Positions 53,431 through 64,000 of a stretch of 64,000 bases of DNA are shown here, piece by piece. Origin of the DNA: Cordilura impudica (lineage: Eukaryota; Arthropoda; Insecta; Diptera; Scathophagidae); assembly GCA_963682025.1 (NCBI GenBank), contig OY821519.1:134331612-134395611 (forward strand), in the 5' to 3' direction. How positions within the stretch are numbered: the first letter of the stretch is position 1; each line of letters starts with the position of its first letter. The notes under the pieces are model-generated. The model was not told the origin of the DNA. It did no database searches and was given only the letters and a program-made list of their open reading frames with translations. Position numbers and translations under genes: made by a program.

Positions 53431-53974
53431 AGATCCTGCAGAAATTGATTAAATAATATGTTTTCGTCCACTTTACACATGTATTGAAAAACTTATAGCT
53501 CTAGCTACTGGGGAATTCGCTGAAAATTTAACTACAGAATTCGCTTTCAAGTTAATTGAGAGAAATAATGACAAAAAAGTCAGAGCACTATTTTGTTCAA
53601 AATTCTGCCTCAAACACACAAACAAGCAAAGGAGTTAAATAAAAACATATAAAAAGGATATATTTTTGGATTTCGAAAAAATAGTTATATTGATCTTTCC
53701 GACTTTACTTTATATTTAAAATGACCTTAATGAGTACCCATTGTATATTTGTATGTTTCATATTTGAAGTTTGTACATAGATAACAAAAATATTGAACTA
53801 AGTAGAAACAATCCAATCAATTATGACATAACAATTATTGCAATGTCTAATATAATCACTGATTAAGGCTTAATGCAAAAACTGGTCTGATTAAGTATAT
53901 TTACAGAGTAGCTATAATTTTTTTTTTCAAATTTATGGATTTTTCTTCTCCGCCTGGCATTATTTAGGTTAGGT
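53431..53974. other. Unannotated spacer
   Basis: No coding signal; AT-rich sequence upstream of the 3' end of the next retrotransposon. Confidence 0.4.
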
Positions 53975-54066
53975 TAGTTTAGGTTGGAAGTGGCTGCTGA
54001 TCCAAGGACCAGCACACTTAGACTCTGGGGTCCGTTGTGATACCACGGGACGAATGGGTGTTCCCC

Positions 54067-56721
54067 TCAATCCCCACCGAAGAACCAGTTCGAGCTTCTG
54101 ATGAAGCCCCTAAGATGTGAAATTTCCACGTTTGAGAGGTCAGAGAGATCGTGAAGAAGCGGCGATCCCAATGTCCGTAGTCTTGTTCTGGATAGCGCCG
54201 GGCAGTGGCAGAGGAAGTGTTCTATGCTCTCTACCTCCTCCACATCCAAGCAGCTACGACAGAAATCATTTGACGAGACCTTAATGCTCTCAGCGTGTCT
54301 CCCTATAAGGCAGTGCCCAGTAACAACAGCAACTACCGTTGAGATCTCCCCACGGGCGAGTGATAATAGCGCATTTGTGCGCTTTCGATTCAGAGCAGGT
54401 CAGATTTGTCTTGTGATCCTACACATTAATCCATTAGCCCATCTGTTATTCGTTATGCCAGCGGTGCGAAGCCGAAGTTCAAGCTTGCACGATTCCAGGG
54501 GTGTACCAACACATTCCAAATCCGCTGGAACCTGTAAGGTAGTACCCTGTCTTGCCAGCTCATCCGCTTTGCAGTTTCCCGGTATGTTCCTGTGCCCTGG
54601 GGCCCATATGAGCCTGATGTCGAACTGCTTGGCCGTCTCATTTAAGGACGTGCGGCAGCTATGGGCGGTTCTCGTTTTCACGAACATTGATCGCATGGAT
54701 TGTACCGCGGCTTGACTATCAGAATAGATGTTGACTGCGGTCGTAGACAGAATATTCCGACCCAACCAGTCAGCAACCTCCTTTATTGCCAGTACCTCTG
54801 CCTGATATTTACTGCAGTGGTTTGGTAACCTTCGAGCCAGATTTAGTCCAAGCTCCCCTGAATGGACTCCAAAACCAACCTGACCGCACAATTTCGATCC
54901 GTCAGTATAGAAATTTGCGGAACGCCTACTGCCTGGTGTCCTCCCAGACCAAGATTCCCTGGTCGGTATTAGTGTACAGTAGTGACGTTCAAATACGCTC
55001 CTTGGAGTAGTGTAATCCACGTTCAATGGCAAGTTCCTGTCATTCAGGATCATCCCGTGGCCACAATTGTAGCCCCGCCATTGTAGTGTGCTTCTTAATC
55101 GAATGGCCGATGAGGCCGCGACTGCTTCCCTAATATGTCCAGTGGTATTAGGTGTAATAGGATGTTCAAGGCATCCGAAGGTGTAGTACGAAGGGCTCCA
55201 GTGATGCACATGGAAGCCATTCTCTTCTCCAAAGCAGGCCACCAGACGATGACTCCACACAGGAGTATTGGATGGACCACCGCTGTATAGATCCTCCAAA
55301 TTCCGTCTGAAGTTCAGCTTCCTGTCCAGGAATACGCCAAGATACTGGGCTCCATCAGAGAAGACGATTTCAGTGCCGTTGAGAGAAATGGGATCGAAGG
55401 TAGGGATCTTATATTTCCTACTGAAAAGAACAAGTTCCGTTTTGGTCGGATTAACCCCCAGACCGCAACCCCTTGCCCAGATAGATAGCTCTGTGAGAGC
55501 CCGTTGCAGGATATCTCTAATTGTAGATAGAAACTTCCCATTTACGGCCATGGCCACGTCGTCAGCATATGCGACTACGCTGCCGCCTTGCCCCTCCAAC
55601 GATACTAGCACTGGGTTTAGCGCCAAGTTCCAGAGAAGTGATGATAGAACTCAACCTTGTGGCGTTCCCAGTTTAGACGTTATCCGCCTGTTGACAAGCA
55701 GATTTCCAATCAATGAGATGATCACAGAATTCACTCCTAGACTGGATAGTGCCGCTATTATCGAGTCCGGTGTGATGTTGTTAAAAGCTCCTTCTATGTC
55801 CAAAAAGGCTGTCATAGTGTATTCTCCTGCCGAGAGTAATTTCTCGATGGTACCTACAAGCTCGTGTAGAGCTGTTTCAGTTGACCTTCCCTTTCTGTAG
55901 GCATGTTGGCTCGTTGATAGCAGTTTAGGGTCAATAATTCTACGTAAGTAAGAGTCTATCATACGCTCCATTGTCTTCAATAGGAACGATGATAGGCTTA
56001 TTGGTCTGAAATCCTTTGGGACCGTGTGTGAGCTCTTTCCAGCTTTTGGAATGAACACCACTCTTGTCTCCCTCCATTTCAGAGGAATATACGCTGTGTT
56101 TATGCAGCAAGTGAAAAGACTACATAGCCAAGGGGAAATGTAGTCCGACACATGCTGCAATTCAGCTGGAAGGATACCGTCAGGTCCCGGAGATTTGTAA
56201 GGTTTGAAGCTTTTAATCGCCCAGGTCAATGCTGGTACATTAACTATCTCCGAAGCAATGTCCGCCGTGCTAGAGTCAGAGTATTCCAACGCCTGTAGTG
56301 ACGTATGAGAATTGCCCGGAAAATGGGTGTCCAGCAGCAAGCTAAGTGACTCTCCACTGGAGGTGGTCCACACCCCCACTGAATCCTTCGAATAGCCTAA
56401 TGTGTGAGGGGTAGAAGCCAGAACCTTCCGCAGCCTGGTTGCCTCAGAAACGTCCTCTATGTTATCACAGAATTTTTTCCAAGAATCGCACTTTGCCGTT
56501 CTAATCTTCTTCTTATAGGTCCTAAGCTGCAGCTTGTATGCCGACCAATCCTCGTCCGCTCTTGAAGACTTTGCCTTGTTAAAGAGTTTTCTGCAGGAGT
56601 CTCTACCCTGCTGCAGCTCGCTAGACCACCATGGTGGTTTCTTCTTGCCCTTAGGCCTTGCCACTGGGCAAGAAGAATCTAAAGACTTGTTAAAAACCGT
56701 CGTAATATATCTACAAGACAA
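54067..56721 (-). pseudogene. ORF2: reverse transcriptase and RNase H
   Basis: The frame 55651-56721 contains KSFKPYKSPGPDGILPAELQ, DFRPISLSSFLLKTMERMI, AFLDIEGAFNNITPDSI and RRITSKLGTPQG; one TGA follows and the same frame continues (54400-55626) with VVAYADDVAMAVNGKF, the catalytic box, and VNPTKTELVLF. Two compensating shifts around 55110-55280 hide an AVVHPILLCGVIVWWPAL block. RNase H follows: ANFYTDGSKLCG, YQAEVLAIKEVADW, VNIYSDSQAAVQS and IWAPGHRNIPGNCKADELA. After another break, IEHFLCHCPALSRTRLR (54067-54249) is the C-terminal finger. Lesions are few, so the copy died recently. Confidence 0.88.
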
Positions 56722-57727
56722 TCAATGTCCGCAGAATTGCGCGGTTCGGTTAAGGGTATTGTTTCCAATAACCCAGCAAAGGTCCTATACTTAACCCAAT
56801 CTGTCCTCTTCAGATTCCTGGGGATACTCTCCGTTGGGTCATTTTCTCTAAGTAAGAATTCGATATAGCGATGGTCAAAAAAGAAGTGGTCATCCAACAC
56901 CCTCCAACCATCAATTTTATCAAATAGTGTATCTGATACAAAGGTAGCGTCAAGAACCTCCCTTCTAATACTAGTCACAAAGGTCGGTTCATTTCCCTTG
57001 TTACATATATACAGGTTAGTACTAAGTAAAAACTAAAGAAGCAACTCACATCTTTCGTTTATGTCCGTACTTCCCCAGATCGAATGATGCGCATTGACGT
57101 CACAGCACAGCACCAGTTGGTGTGCAGTCCCTTCGGCCTTCCGGATCAGATTTGCCACGCTGTCCGGGGGAATAGGCCCAGGATCGCAAAAATAGGCGGA
57201 GGCGAGCCAGATTGTTTTACCATCTATCTCCAGGCTAGCCGCTGTTACATCTCTGTCACTGAAATTAGATAACAAGAAAATATTAAAACTGTTCCTCGCC
57301 AAAATGCAGGTCCTTGGTGTACCTTCATCCTTAGCGACGAGCAGCTTATAATTAGGAGGGCTCTTGGATGAAGACTATATCTACTCCGCCTGTCGTCAGG
57401 CGAACCAGCAATGCAGCCGTTGCTGCTTTACAGTGCTGAAGATTTATCTGTAGGAGCCGCATCATTTGCAACTGCCTGCACATCCATCTTCACCACCGTG
57501 ATTTCGGCTTCGTCCTCCGTGCTTTCAAGGAGGTCGACGTGGAATAAGCCAGTAGCATCCCCCATCAGCTCAGAATCGGATGTTAAGTATCCATCTTCCT
57601 CCATAGCTGTGTGGGAACCCACCTCAGCGTGAGCTTCACCAGAGTTCCCCTCCCCAGCAGACTTCTCTACTGGCTTGACGATCTCTGGGATTGGTCCCTG
57701 ATCGCTTTTATAGACCTTGATCGGCAT
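56679..57727 (-). pseudogene. ORF2 N-terminal part: APE-type endonuclease
   Basis: The N-terminal frame (57428-57727) is acidic (MPIKVYKSDQGPIPEIVKPV...). A break then gives HCKAATAALLVRLTTGGVDI with VFIQEPS, the first endonuclease block. The next frame (57033-57302) has WLASAYFCDPGPIPPDSVAN and LVLCCDVNAHHSIWGSTD with the catalytic DxN-H pattern. The last (56679-56978) has REVLDATFVSDTLFDKIDGW and FFFDHRYIEFLL, where the usual SDH motif reads FDH. The domain nicks target DNA to prime reverse transcription. At least three frame breaks. Confidence 0.8.
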
Positions 57728-58419
57728 TATTTAAAACAATATGAATATTTAATTAATTATAGTATTAATTGCAAACTCTCAGAAAATTGCGTCAACCAAA
57801 AATTTCACAAAAACATAAAATTTTAAATGTAATTTAGACCAAAAATCTAATTCTTGACCACATCTTGGCAGCATTCACCTATTTATTATTTTATAGCTTA
57901 TTACACTGTAAGTAAAATTTGAACTTTTGAAATGACACACCAAAACACCGAGACACCCCAACTAATTTTTGGGTCATAGAATCCAGTGGTATACTCCGTT
58001 TTAAAAAGTTGACTCAATATAACGAGATATTTCGATTTTAAATTTGTAGTAGATTTAAGGTAATTTTTGATTTTATTCGAGGTTAAAACCTGCAAAAGAT
58101 CTTGTTAAATCAATTTATATATTTTTTTTCGACAAAATGTAATCGTTGAAATAATAGACATCTATTTGGAAGCAGAATTAGTTTACCTCTTACAATTTGA
58201 GGCCATAATAATTATAATAATTTTGGAATTCGGGATTTTGGGTTTGGCATCCCTATTACAAACAGATGCTACAACATATATGTATATCAAAGATCAGTGC
58301 TTTTTAACATCGCTTTAACTTGAAATTTAGTGTGCCAACTTGGAATTAAACTCACTTGATAAGAGAAATCTTTCTAAAAAATATATGCATTTTATTGACC
58401 ATTTTGAAAAAATATAAAA
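57728..58419. other. Unannotated AT-rich spacer
   Basis: No ORF with a recognisable domain and no clear repeat end. Confidence 0.4.
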
Positions 58420-60131
58420 ATGAGTGGCGAAAAATGCAGATCACATTGGGAAATATTAAATATGTTTTGTTTTGTGTGTGGAAAATTTACACCGAAAAAA
58501 CATCGACGACATTTGGTTGAAGATGCCCTCAAAGCTTATAATAAGTATTTTTGGCTACCCCCGCTGAACTTATGCGAAATGTTGACCATGCATCTGAATT
58601 TACGTGCATCACATGTTTTAGTGCATTGGCAAATGGTGGAAATTACGGCGATATTCGATGCCATTTGGACTTCCAATGATATGGACCGATCCAGGGGAAC
58701 ATGATCCTGAAAATTGCTACGCGTGCAAGAACGATGGGTATGGTTTCAATCGAAACAGTAAGTTCACTTAGATAGACTATATATCGAATATTATTATTAT
58801 AGAACGATCCGGTTTTATATACAAAGGTGTGCCAAGTGCTCATGTACCAGTTCCACACAGTGATGAATTGCCTGTCCCAGTACATCCATCGACATACCAA
58901 TATGATACTGCGTCCTATGAAGTACAATCACAAACTTCAGCAACAACATTACATCATGCTGATTCTGATTACCTTCGGCCAGTTACACAATATCCATCAT
59001 TAATTTCGCAAGAACATTTAGATAGAATCGTTCGAAATCTGAAGCTATCTAGCGGAACTAAGAAGCGCCAACGTGCTGGCACCAGGTGTAAAAGTTACAT
59101 TTAACAAATACCGGCAAGAACCATATATGCCTTATTTCATACTTGCCGAGCACGCAGCTTATGCATATTGTCAAGATATTCCCGGTTTAATGAATGAAAT
59201 GGGAATTTGCAACTATAATCCATCTTTATGGCGTCTTTTCATAGACTCTTCAACCAGAAGCTTAAAAGTCGTTTTGCTATTTGAAAACAGCAGCGTTAAA
59301 CCGGTGCCATTGATGTATGCTATTGGAATGCATGAGTCGTATGATAGCATGAAATTAATTCTGGAACGCATCAGTTATGACAAACACAATTGGCGCGTTA
59401 ATTGTGATTTTAAGGTTCTTTCACTATTAGCTGGATTGCGAACTGACTATACAAAGTAAATGTGTATTTTTTGTAAATGGGACAGCCGCGCAAAATGCAA
59501 CCAGTATGAAAAGCGAGATTGGCCAAAACGCGATTCGCAAGTTACTGGCGAATTTATTGTAATTCGTCCACCATAGATCCCGCTTAAGAAGATGGTGCTT
59601 CCGGATCTTCATATCAAGCTGGGAGTTGTAAAGAATTTTTTAAAGCGTTTGGTTCGCGTTAAGGAAAATGCATTACCATACTTGAAAAACAATTCAAAAT
59701 TATCAATTGAAAAATTAAAAGATTTTGTGTAACTAATAGTGTGTGACTGCAATATATTTTATATCAATTTTTTTTTACAGGTGTAGTTAACGGTCCAGAT
59801 ATACGGAAAATTTTAAGGGATACGAGTTTTTCTGAAATGTTAGAGGAAACTGAGCTAAATTCGTGCGGTAATTGAAAACGTTCTTTGCAAAAATAGCTCA
59901 CCAGAGTACCGTGATTATATTGACAACATGATGAAGTCTTTCGACAAACTTGGCGTTAATATGTGGTTGAAAATCCACATGTTACATGCACATTTCGATT
60001 TTTACGAACGACCATTGTCCACAGAACCAAACGAAACTGGCGAAAGATTTTATCAAACTATAATGGCATTCGAAGACCGTTTCGCTGGAAAAAGAATAGA
60101 CTCAATGCTTGCTGATTTCTGCAAAGAGTAA
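58420..60131 (+). pseudogene. Unclassified zinc-finger/DDE-like transposase, second copy with introns
   Basis: Starts MSGEKCRSHWEILNMFCFVC with a CxxC...CxxC finger (the second, CITC, in a shifted frame), then PMIWTDPGEHDPENCYACKN, a GTAAGT donor (about 58760) and TATAG acceptor (about 58801). The next part has VPSAHVPVPHSDELPVPVHP; a shift leads to APGVKVTFNKYRQEPYMPYF, NPSLWRLFIDSSTRSLKVVL, CDFKVLSLLAGLRTDYTK, CIFCKWDSRAKCNQYEKRDW and MVLPDLHIKLGVVKNFLKRL. A second intron (to about 59780, TTACAG) precedes GVVNGPDIRKILRDTSF, and the end has NMMKSFDKLGVNMWLKIHML and ETGERFYQTIMAFEDRF. It is a diverged paralogue of 1855-3288, with several stops and shifts. Confidence 0.7.
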
Positions 60132-60487
60132 ACAAAGATTGCTAACAAAGAGTAAAATTTGAATAAATCCAAAAAAATTTATAAAATCATCAAAAGAGCT
60201 AATATAGTTCCATGGCGTTGGGGTCAAGTTATAAACAATATTCCTATGTATGTTTCGTCATAGGAAATTGTTGTATGTATAAATAGCGCTGGGGTAAAGT
60301 TATTTCGAATATTCTTATTTACGCTGCGATTTTACTGAAGCTAAGAATGTACATATATGTATGTTAGATGATGCCAAAAAAATTTTGTTGGACCCGGTAG
60401 ATGGCGCTGGCGTTCGAAAAATAATGAGTTGTCAAATTTATTTAAATTTTATAAGTTACAAAATTCATAAGTTAAATATTCTAACCA
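60132..60487. other. Spacer, possibly Helitron interior
   Basis: AT-rich; phrases such as GGCGTTGGGGTCAAGTTATA and GATGGCGCTGGCGTTCG resemble dispersed fly repeats but show no ends. Confidence 0.35.
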
Positions 60488-60489
60488 AA

Positions 60490-61310
60490 AAGTAAGGAAA
60501 AATTGCATTGGCTATTGCTTCGTCCGAAATAGCCGCAACATTATTGCATGGTGGTCGTACAGCTCAGTGGTGGTCATACAGCACTCAAATCACCGTTAAA
60601 CGTACAAACGTATGTAATATCAGAAAACATTCCCGTATGGCAAAAGTTCTGCAAAAATGCAATATTATTATTTGGGATGAATGTAACATGGCTTACAAAC
60701 ATTCCTTCGAAGCACTACGTAGAACTTTAAAAGATTTGAAAGGCAATGAAAGACTTTGGTGGAGCTCTCATATTGTAATCCATAATCCAAATGCTGACCA
60801 ATTTTCAAAACAACTACTTGGTAAACTGAAAGAGCTATTTTAGCCGCAAAAAAATCGGTTTTGATAATATTAACATTGCTATTCAGGACATGATTGATTC
60901 CGAAACGTTTTCTTTCAAATCTATGGATAGTGTTGTTGAAGAACTACCTCCACATTTATTAAAATTAAAAGTTGGTTCTCCAGTAATTTTGCTACGTAAG
61001 CTCAAAGTTCCGAGACTATGTAATGGAAGCAGGTAAATTGTTGAGAGAATAATGCCCAATGTTATTGAGGCCACAATTCTCAAAGGCAAATTTAAAGGAG
61101 AACATGTTTTGCTGCCAAGAATTCCTATGATTCCTACCGACACACCGATACATTCAAAAGATTGCAATTTCTGATTATATTGGGCTTTTCCATGACCATT
61201 AATAAATCTCAAGGACATTCATTGCAAATATGTGGTTTGGACCTCGAAAACAGTTATGTCCCGTGTTGAAACTAAAAATATTGTTCACTCTTTTTAGAAT
61301 TACAATAATA
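60490..61310 (+). pseudogene. Helitron helicase, C-terminal half, decayed
   Basis: The frame 60508-60843 has AIASSEIAATLLHGGRTAQW, SRMAKVLQKCNIIIWDECNM (the DEC box, motif II) and FEALRRTLKDLKG. Shifted frames continue LKVGSPVILLRKLKVPRLCN with GSR, MPNVIEATILKGKFKGEHVL and LPRIPMIPTD, then MTINKSQGHSLQICGLDLEN (motif VI region). A deletion removes the following QLYVACSR block and joins to VETKNIVHS. The Pif1-family helicase of Helitrons unwinds donor DNA for rolling-circle transposition. The Rep nuclease half is not visible upstream. Multiple stops. Confidence 0.85.
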
Positions 61311-61439
61311 AAAATATATTGGTCACTCTTATATGTATGTATGTTACAGTAAATATTTCTTTTAATTTTCATAAATAAAACATGGTTTTTCTTTACCAGT
61401 TTTCAATTAATGTTAACAAATGCAAAAACGTTTTTAACT

Positions 61440-61488
61440 AAAATTAAAAATTCACTGAGGGCAAAACAACGTTGTCGGGTTTAGCTAG
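61440..61488 (+). terminator. Helitron 3' terminus with hairpin
   Basis: ACAACGTTGT (61466-61475) is a perfect palindrome, followed by CGGGTTTAG and CTAG, then T. A hairpin about 10 bases before a CTRR|T end is the Helitron 3' signature. It lies 3' of the helicase relic and fits it in orientation and distance. The 5' end was not found. Confidence 0.75.
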
Positions 61489-62364
61489 TTTATCAATAAA
61501 AATCTGAAAGTTTCTACATCGAGTATTAACGGAATTTTGTCAGACTTTGTAAGTGTATACATATTTACGTTGCATAAATACATAAATACATACATATGTA
61601 TGTTATTATATTAAGTGGTATTTTTCTATTCTTATTCTAGAGGAGGATTGTTATGTTTTTTTAATTTTGTTTTTTTTTTTTAAGTAAAACCCAAGAGTGT
61701 CTGTGACTATATTAATATAAAAACTGAGTTAAATACATTACATTTATTTAAAATTTAAAGTTATTTTAGTTGCATCAATCATGTGTACAAAATTATTATT
61801 TACTGTTCATATGGGAACAAAAGAAGTGGTTACAGCAACTTCTCTTGGACAAAACTGATCCAATAATTCTTCGAATCTGAATCAAAACGTTTTCATTTGT
61901 ATAGCATCTACTAAGAATAGACTGTTGTTGTTAACCTCCGCCTTTTACTGGAATATTCTTCTGGAAGATAACTTAGCAGGGAGCTTTTCTGGATTTGTTT
62001 ACTTAATTAGCCCAATAACGATACATAAAAGTCTCGATTTATTGTCTATCCATTTCCAAGTAGTCAAAGTAGATAATTCCATGCATATTCTAAACAATAT
62101 TAGCCATGACTCTACCAGCGTTTTCCATTGCATTGACTGTTATTTCATTTCAATTTAGCAGAATCATGAAGGCAAAGCTCTAAAATGAATCAATCTCATG
62201 CCACGCCACAACCAGATCACGCACATAAACTCGTCATAAGTTGGGCTGAAAAATGTCAAAACTTCAAAAGCTTAAGTGAGTATTTTGTAATACGATAACT
62301 TTTTGTACCGCGTAGCAACATTTTCAATAGTTGTCAAAATTTATGTTTTAAGTCGTTTACTTTT
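61489..62364. other. Unannotated AT-rich region
   Basis: No convincing coding sequence. Short palindromic ACATATGTATGT-type runs near 61590-61605. Confidence 0.4.
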
Positions 62365-62535
62365 TTGCTATACCACTATGTGCTGATGTTTGAAACTGCC
62401 AAAAATTTTTGAATTAGAGCCACCTCTTATTATACTGATCGACTCAGTATCAATGTCTGAAAATCACTGTCTGAATCGATCGGTCTCCGTCCGTCAGTCG
62501 ATCTGTCTCTGTGTCCATGTAAACCTTAAAATTCT

Positions 62536-62537
<2 letters not shown>
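62365..62537 (-). repeat. Mini-me-like repeat fragment with GTCY-like array
   Basis: Contains CTATACCACTATGTGCTGAT, CTCTTATTATACTGATCGAC and TCTCCGTCCGTCAGTCGATC followed by CTGTCTCTGTGTCC, then runs into a TA microsatellite. It resembles the array-bearing end of the long-body copies, in the opposite orientation. Confidence 0.6.

Positions 62538-62597
<60 letters not shown>
62538..62597. repeat. (TA)n microsatellite
   Basis: About 28-30 consecutive TA dinucleotides, adjoining the mini-me-like fragment. Such arrays arise from these elements. Confidence 0.95.
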
Positions 62598-62599
<2 letters not shown>

Positions 62600-62600
<1 letters not shown>

Positions 62601-63207
62601 TGCAGTGAGGCAAAAAAATCATTCAAGTGACAAGGAAAATCATATTCTCCACCTCTAAAACGAATTCTGATGTCCCGACTTTAGACCAGAATGTCTGTCT
62701 GTCTGTCTGCCATGGGGCAACCCCATTCCCCCTCATGCAATTGATCTGAAACTTGGCCCATAGTCTTGTTGTGACTACAGATTAATTTTGGGGTAGTCAC
62801 GCAGAGTCACTCATAGTCACGCATAGTCACGGTGTGATCTAAATGTTATTTACCCTCATCCGATCGATCTTTTTGAATAACATAACATAGTCAAGGCGTA
62901 TGATTATTATTTATTAGCAGAGTAGAAGATTAGTATACGTATGAGTGTTAATTTTAATATTAAATCAAAAATAGTCAGCCCAATTATAAACAAAAAATTA
63001 TGATTTTTTGAAATGTTTGTATGGGGAACCCCCAGAGAGGTTCCAGGGTGTGTGGGTCAAAGTGAGACAGACAGACAGACAGGTCAAAAGTCGGGACATC
63101 AGAATTCGTTTTAGAGGTATGGTTGCTCGGGCGAAGTTTCTTATTTTGTTCCCTAGAATACGATTTTCATTGTCACTTGGGCGATTTTTAAATCGACCCG
63201 CCCTAAT
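62600..63207. mobile_element. MITE with long imperfect inverted repeats and (GTCT)n arrays
   Basis: The left part reads CAAGTGACAAGGAAAATCAT, then ACCTCTAAAACGAATTCTGA, TGTCCCGACTTTAGACC and a (GTCT)n array (62692-62710). The right part is the inverted counterpart: a (GACA)n array (63066-63082), GGTCAAAAGTCGGGACATCA, GAATTCGTTTTAGAGGT and GATTTTCATTGTCACTTGGG. An imperfect TAGTCACGCAGAGTCAC tandem lies between them (62790-62830). No ORF of note. Superfamily unclear. Confidence 0.65.
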
Positions 63208-64000
63208 ATATATATATAGTAGCTGTTTTTACCCGGTCTTGCCCGGGATATAATGGCATTTGATTTGAAAAATGGTTCACTATGCTTACCAGGCGTTGAG
63301 TACTTAGTCCCCAATGAACAAATTCCCCAATAAAATTAAATTTCTCTCAATTCAAAATTTTTTCTCAATTCAAAATTTTTTGATTTTTTAATTTAGAAGT
63401 ATTTTATAAGATGCTACAGCAAAAATGCTTCAAAAATAAGCTGTGAAACCGCTTTAAGTTTTTTTTTTTAAGTTTATTTATAAACATCAAATATAACGGA
63501 TTAGTTTGCAAATTAAAGGAATCAGAACTTTTAAAAATTGAATTACTTCATTAAATAAACGATCATCATTGAGCAGAGAAGTCAAATTCAAAGAACTTTC
63601 AAAAATGAAAAACTAATGCGACTTTTAAAATTGTGCCGCAAGGTTGTTTTAAGCAACTGATTATAGTATATTGTAGTGAGTGCATGGACATGGTGTATAA
63701 AAACACTAAGATATGATTCATGTACTCACAAACAATAAGATGTGTGTATGGATATGGTGTGAAAAGAATAAACACTAACTGTGTAAGTTCATACACACAC
63801 ACACCATGTATAATTGTGTCTAGCTATTAAGCAACAAGTGTTCGATTTGTTTGCATTGATTTAGTTCGATGTTTTTGTTTACATTTGACCATCTGGAATT
63901 TATGGCAAATGTTTCTACTGGAGCAGTGAATGCGAGGGATACCAATACAACAATTATTATAATTTTGGTGTCACTCAAAATTGGCTTATATGACACAAAT
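63208..64000. other. Unannotated end of window
   Basis: Begins with a short TA run and a TTTTACCCGGTCTTGCCCGG phrase at about 63228 that resembles a dispersed repeat end. The remainder shows no gene. CATGGTGTA/ATATGGTGTG phrases near 63690-63760 repeat loosely in a CA-rich stretch. Confidence 0.4.

Larger units (their letters stand above)
53975..57727 (-). mobile_element. Non-LTR retrotransposon with endonuclease, reverse transcriptase and RNase H
   Basis: On the minus strand, from 57727 to about 53975: an acidic N-terminal region, APE endonuclease, reverse transcriptase, RNase H and a C-terminal cysteine/histidine block. RNase H after the reverse transcriptase places it near the I or LOA clades. 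The G+C content (about half) is clearly higher than that of its AT-rich surroundings, pointing to a recent arrival or different codon use. No separate ORF1 (Gag-like) is seen, so it is 5'-truncated or ORF1 is diverged. The 3' UTR has AGGTTAGGTTAGTTTAGG. Confidence 0.85.

Noticed and set aside
54224..57632. Plus-strand ORFs of 163, 210 and 86 codons across the non-LTR element
   Set aside because: They are antisense shadows of the GC-richer ORF2 on the minus strand.
62390..62608. 72-codon ORF ending in a YIYIYI tail
   Set aside because: The tail is the translated (TA)n microsatellite and the rest is a mini-me-like repeat.
1..64000. Host genes, tRNA or rRNA genes
   Set aside because: I read both strands for domain blocks and for tRNA or rRNA hallmarks and found none; every recognisable protein block belongs to a mobile element.

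Overview
The window looks like a transposon graveyard from a higher fly (Diptera, probably Muscomorpha). It is AT-rich and I recognise no host gene. Almost every readable protein belongs to a mobile element. The dipteran signature is strong: mini-me-like repeats carrying (GTCY)n arrays, short Helitron-like elements with A|TC...CTAG|T ends, mariner and Tc1 relics, a Transib element, a 412/mdg1-like LTR retrotransposon and an errantivirus envelope gene.

Layout, left to right. 0.4-3.5 kb: a broken non-LTR reverse transcriptase and a long ORF of an unclassified DDE-like transposase family. 4-10 kb: two Helitron-like elements, a Tc1 element inserted in a mini-me repeat, and a second Tc1 relic. 10.28-13.90 kb: a complete-ended Transib element with a 5-bp target duplication and a decayed transposase. 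14-17.2 kb: hAT relics on both strands. 17.25-20.19 kb: a DNA transposon whose transposase belongs to a family with a WSD/YSD...QNRN motif. 20.4-21.0 kb: a large foldback palindrome. 22.3-23.1 kb: Tc1 and hAT scraps. 23.378-32.117 kb: a young gag-pol LTR retrotransposon (360-bp LTRs, CGGT target duplication) on the minus strand. Its leader is interrupted at 29.042-31.415 kb by a second LTR element with its own LTRs, tRNA-Lys-type primer site, TATA duplication and an intact env ORF, but no gag or pol. 35.549-39.068 kb: a transposon with perfect 28-bp terminal repeats and a second QNRN-type transposase. 40-51.6 kb: one old non-LTR element that seems to be broken apart by later insertions, including an apparently intact 3.9-kb Tnp2/EnSpm-like transposon (42.352-46.267 kb), a long-TIR deletion derivative (46.737-48.705 kb) and a mariner. 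54-57.7 kb: a long non-LTR element with endonuclease, reverse transcriptase and RNase H. 58.4-61.5 kb: another unclassified transposase relic and the 3' half of a Helitron. 62-63.2 kb: microsatellites and an inverted-repeat MITE.

The best candidates for complete coding capacity are the Tnp2-like element, with its transposase and two small spliced accessory genes, and the env ORF. The gag-pol element is nearly intact but has one in-frame TGA in pol. The most unusual arrangement is the env-only LTR element nested inside an env-less gag-pol element. All family assignments come from reading motifs and were not tested by database search.
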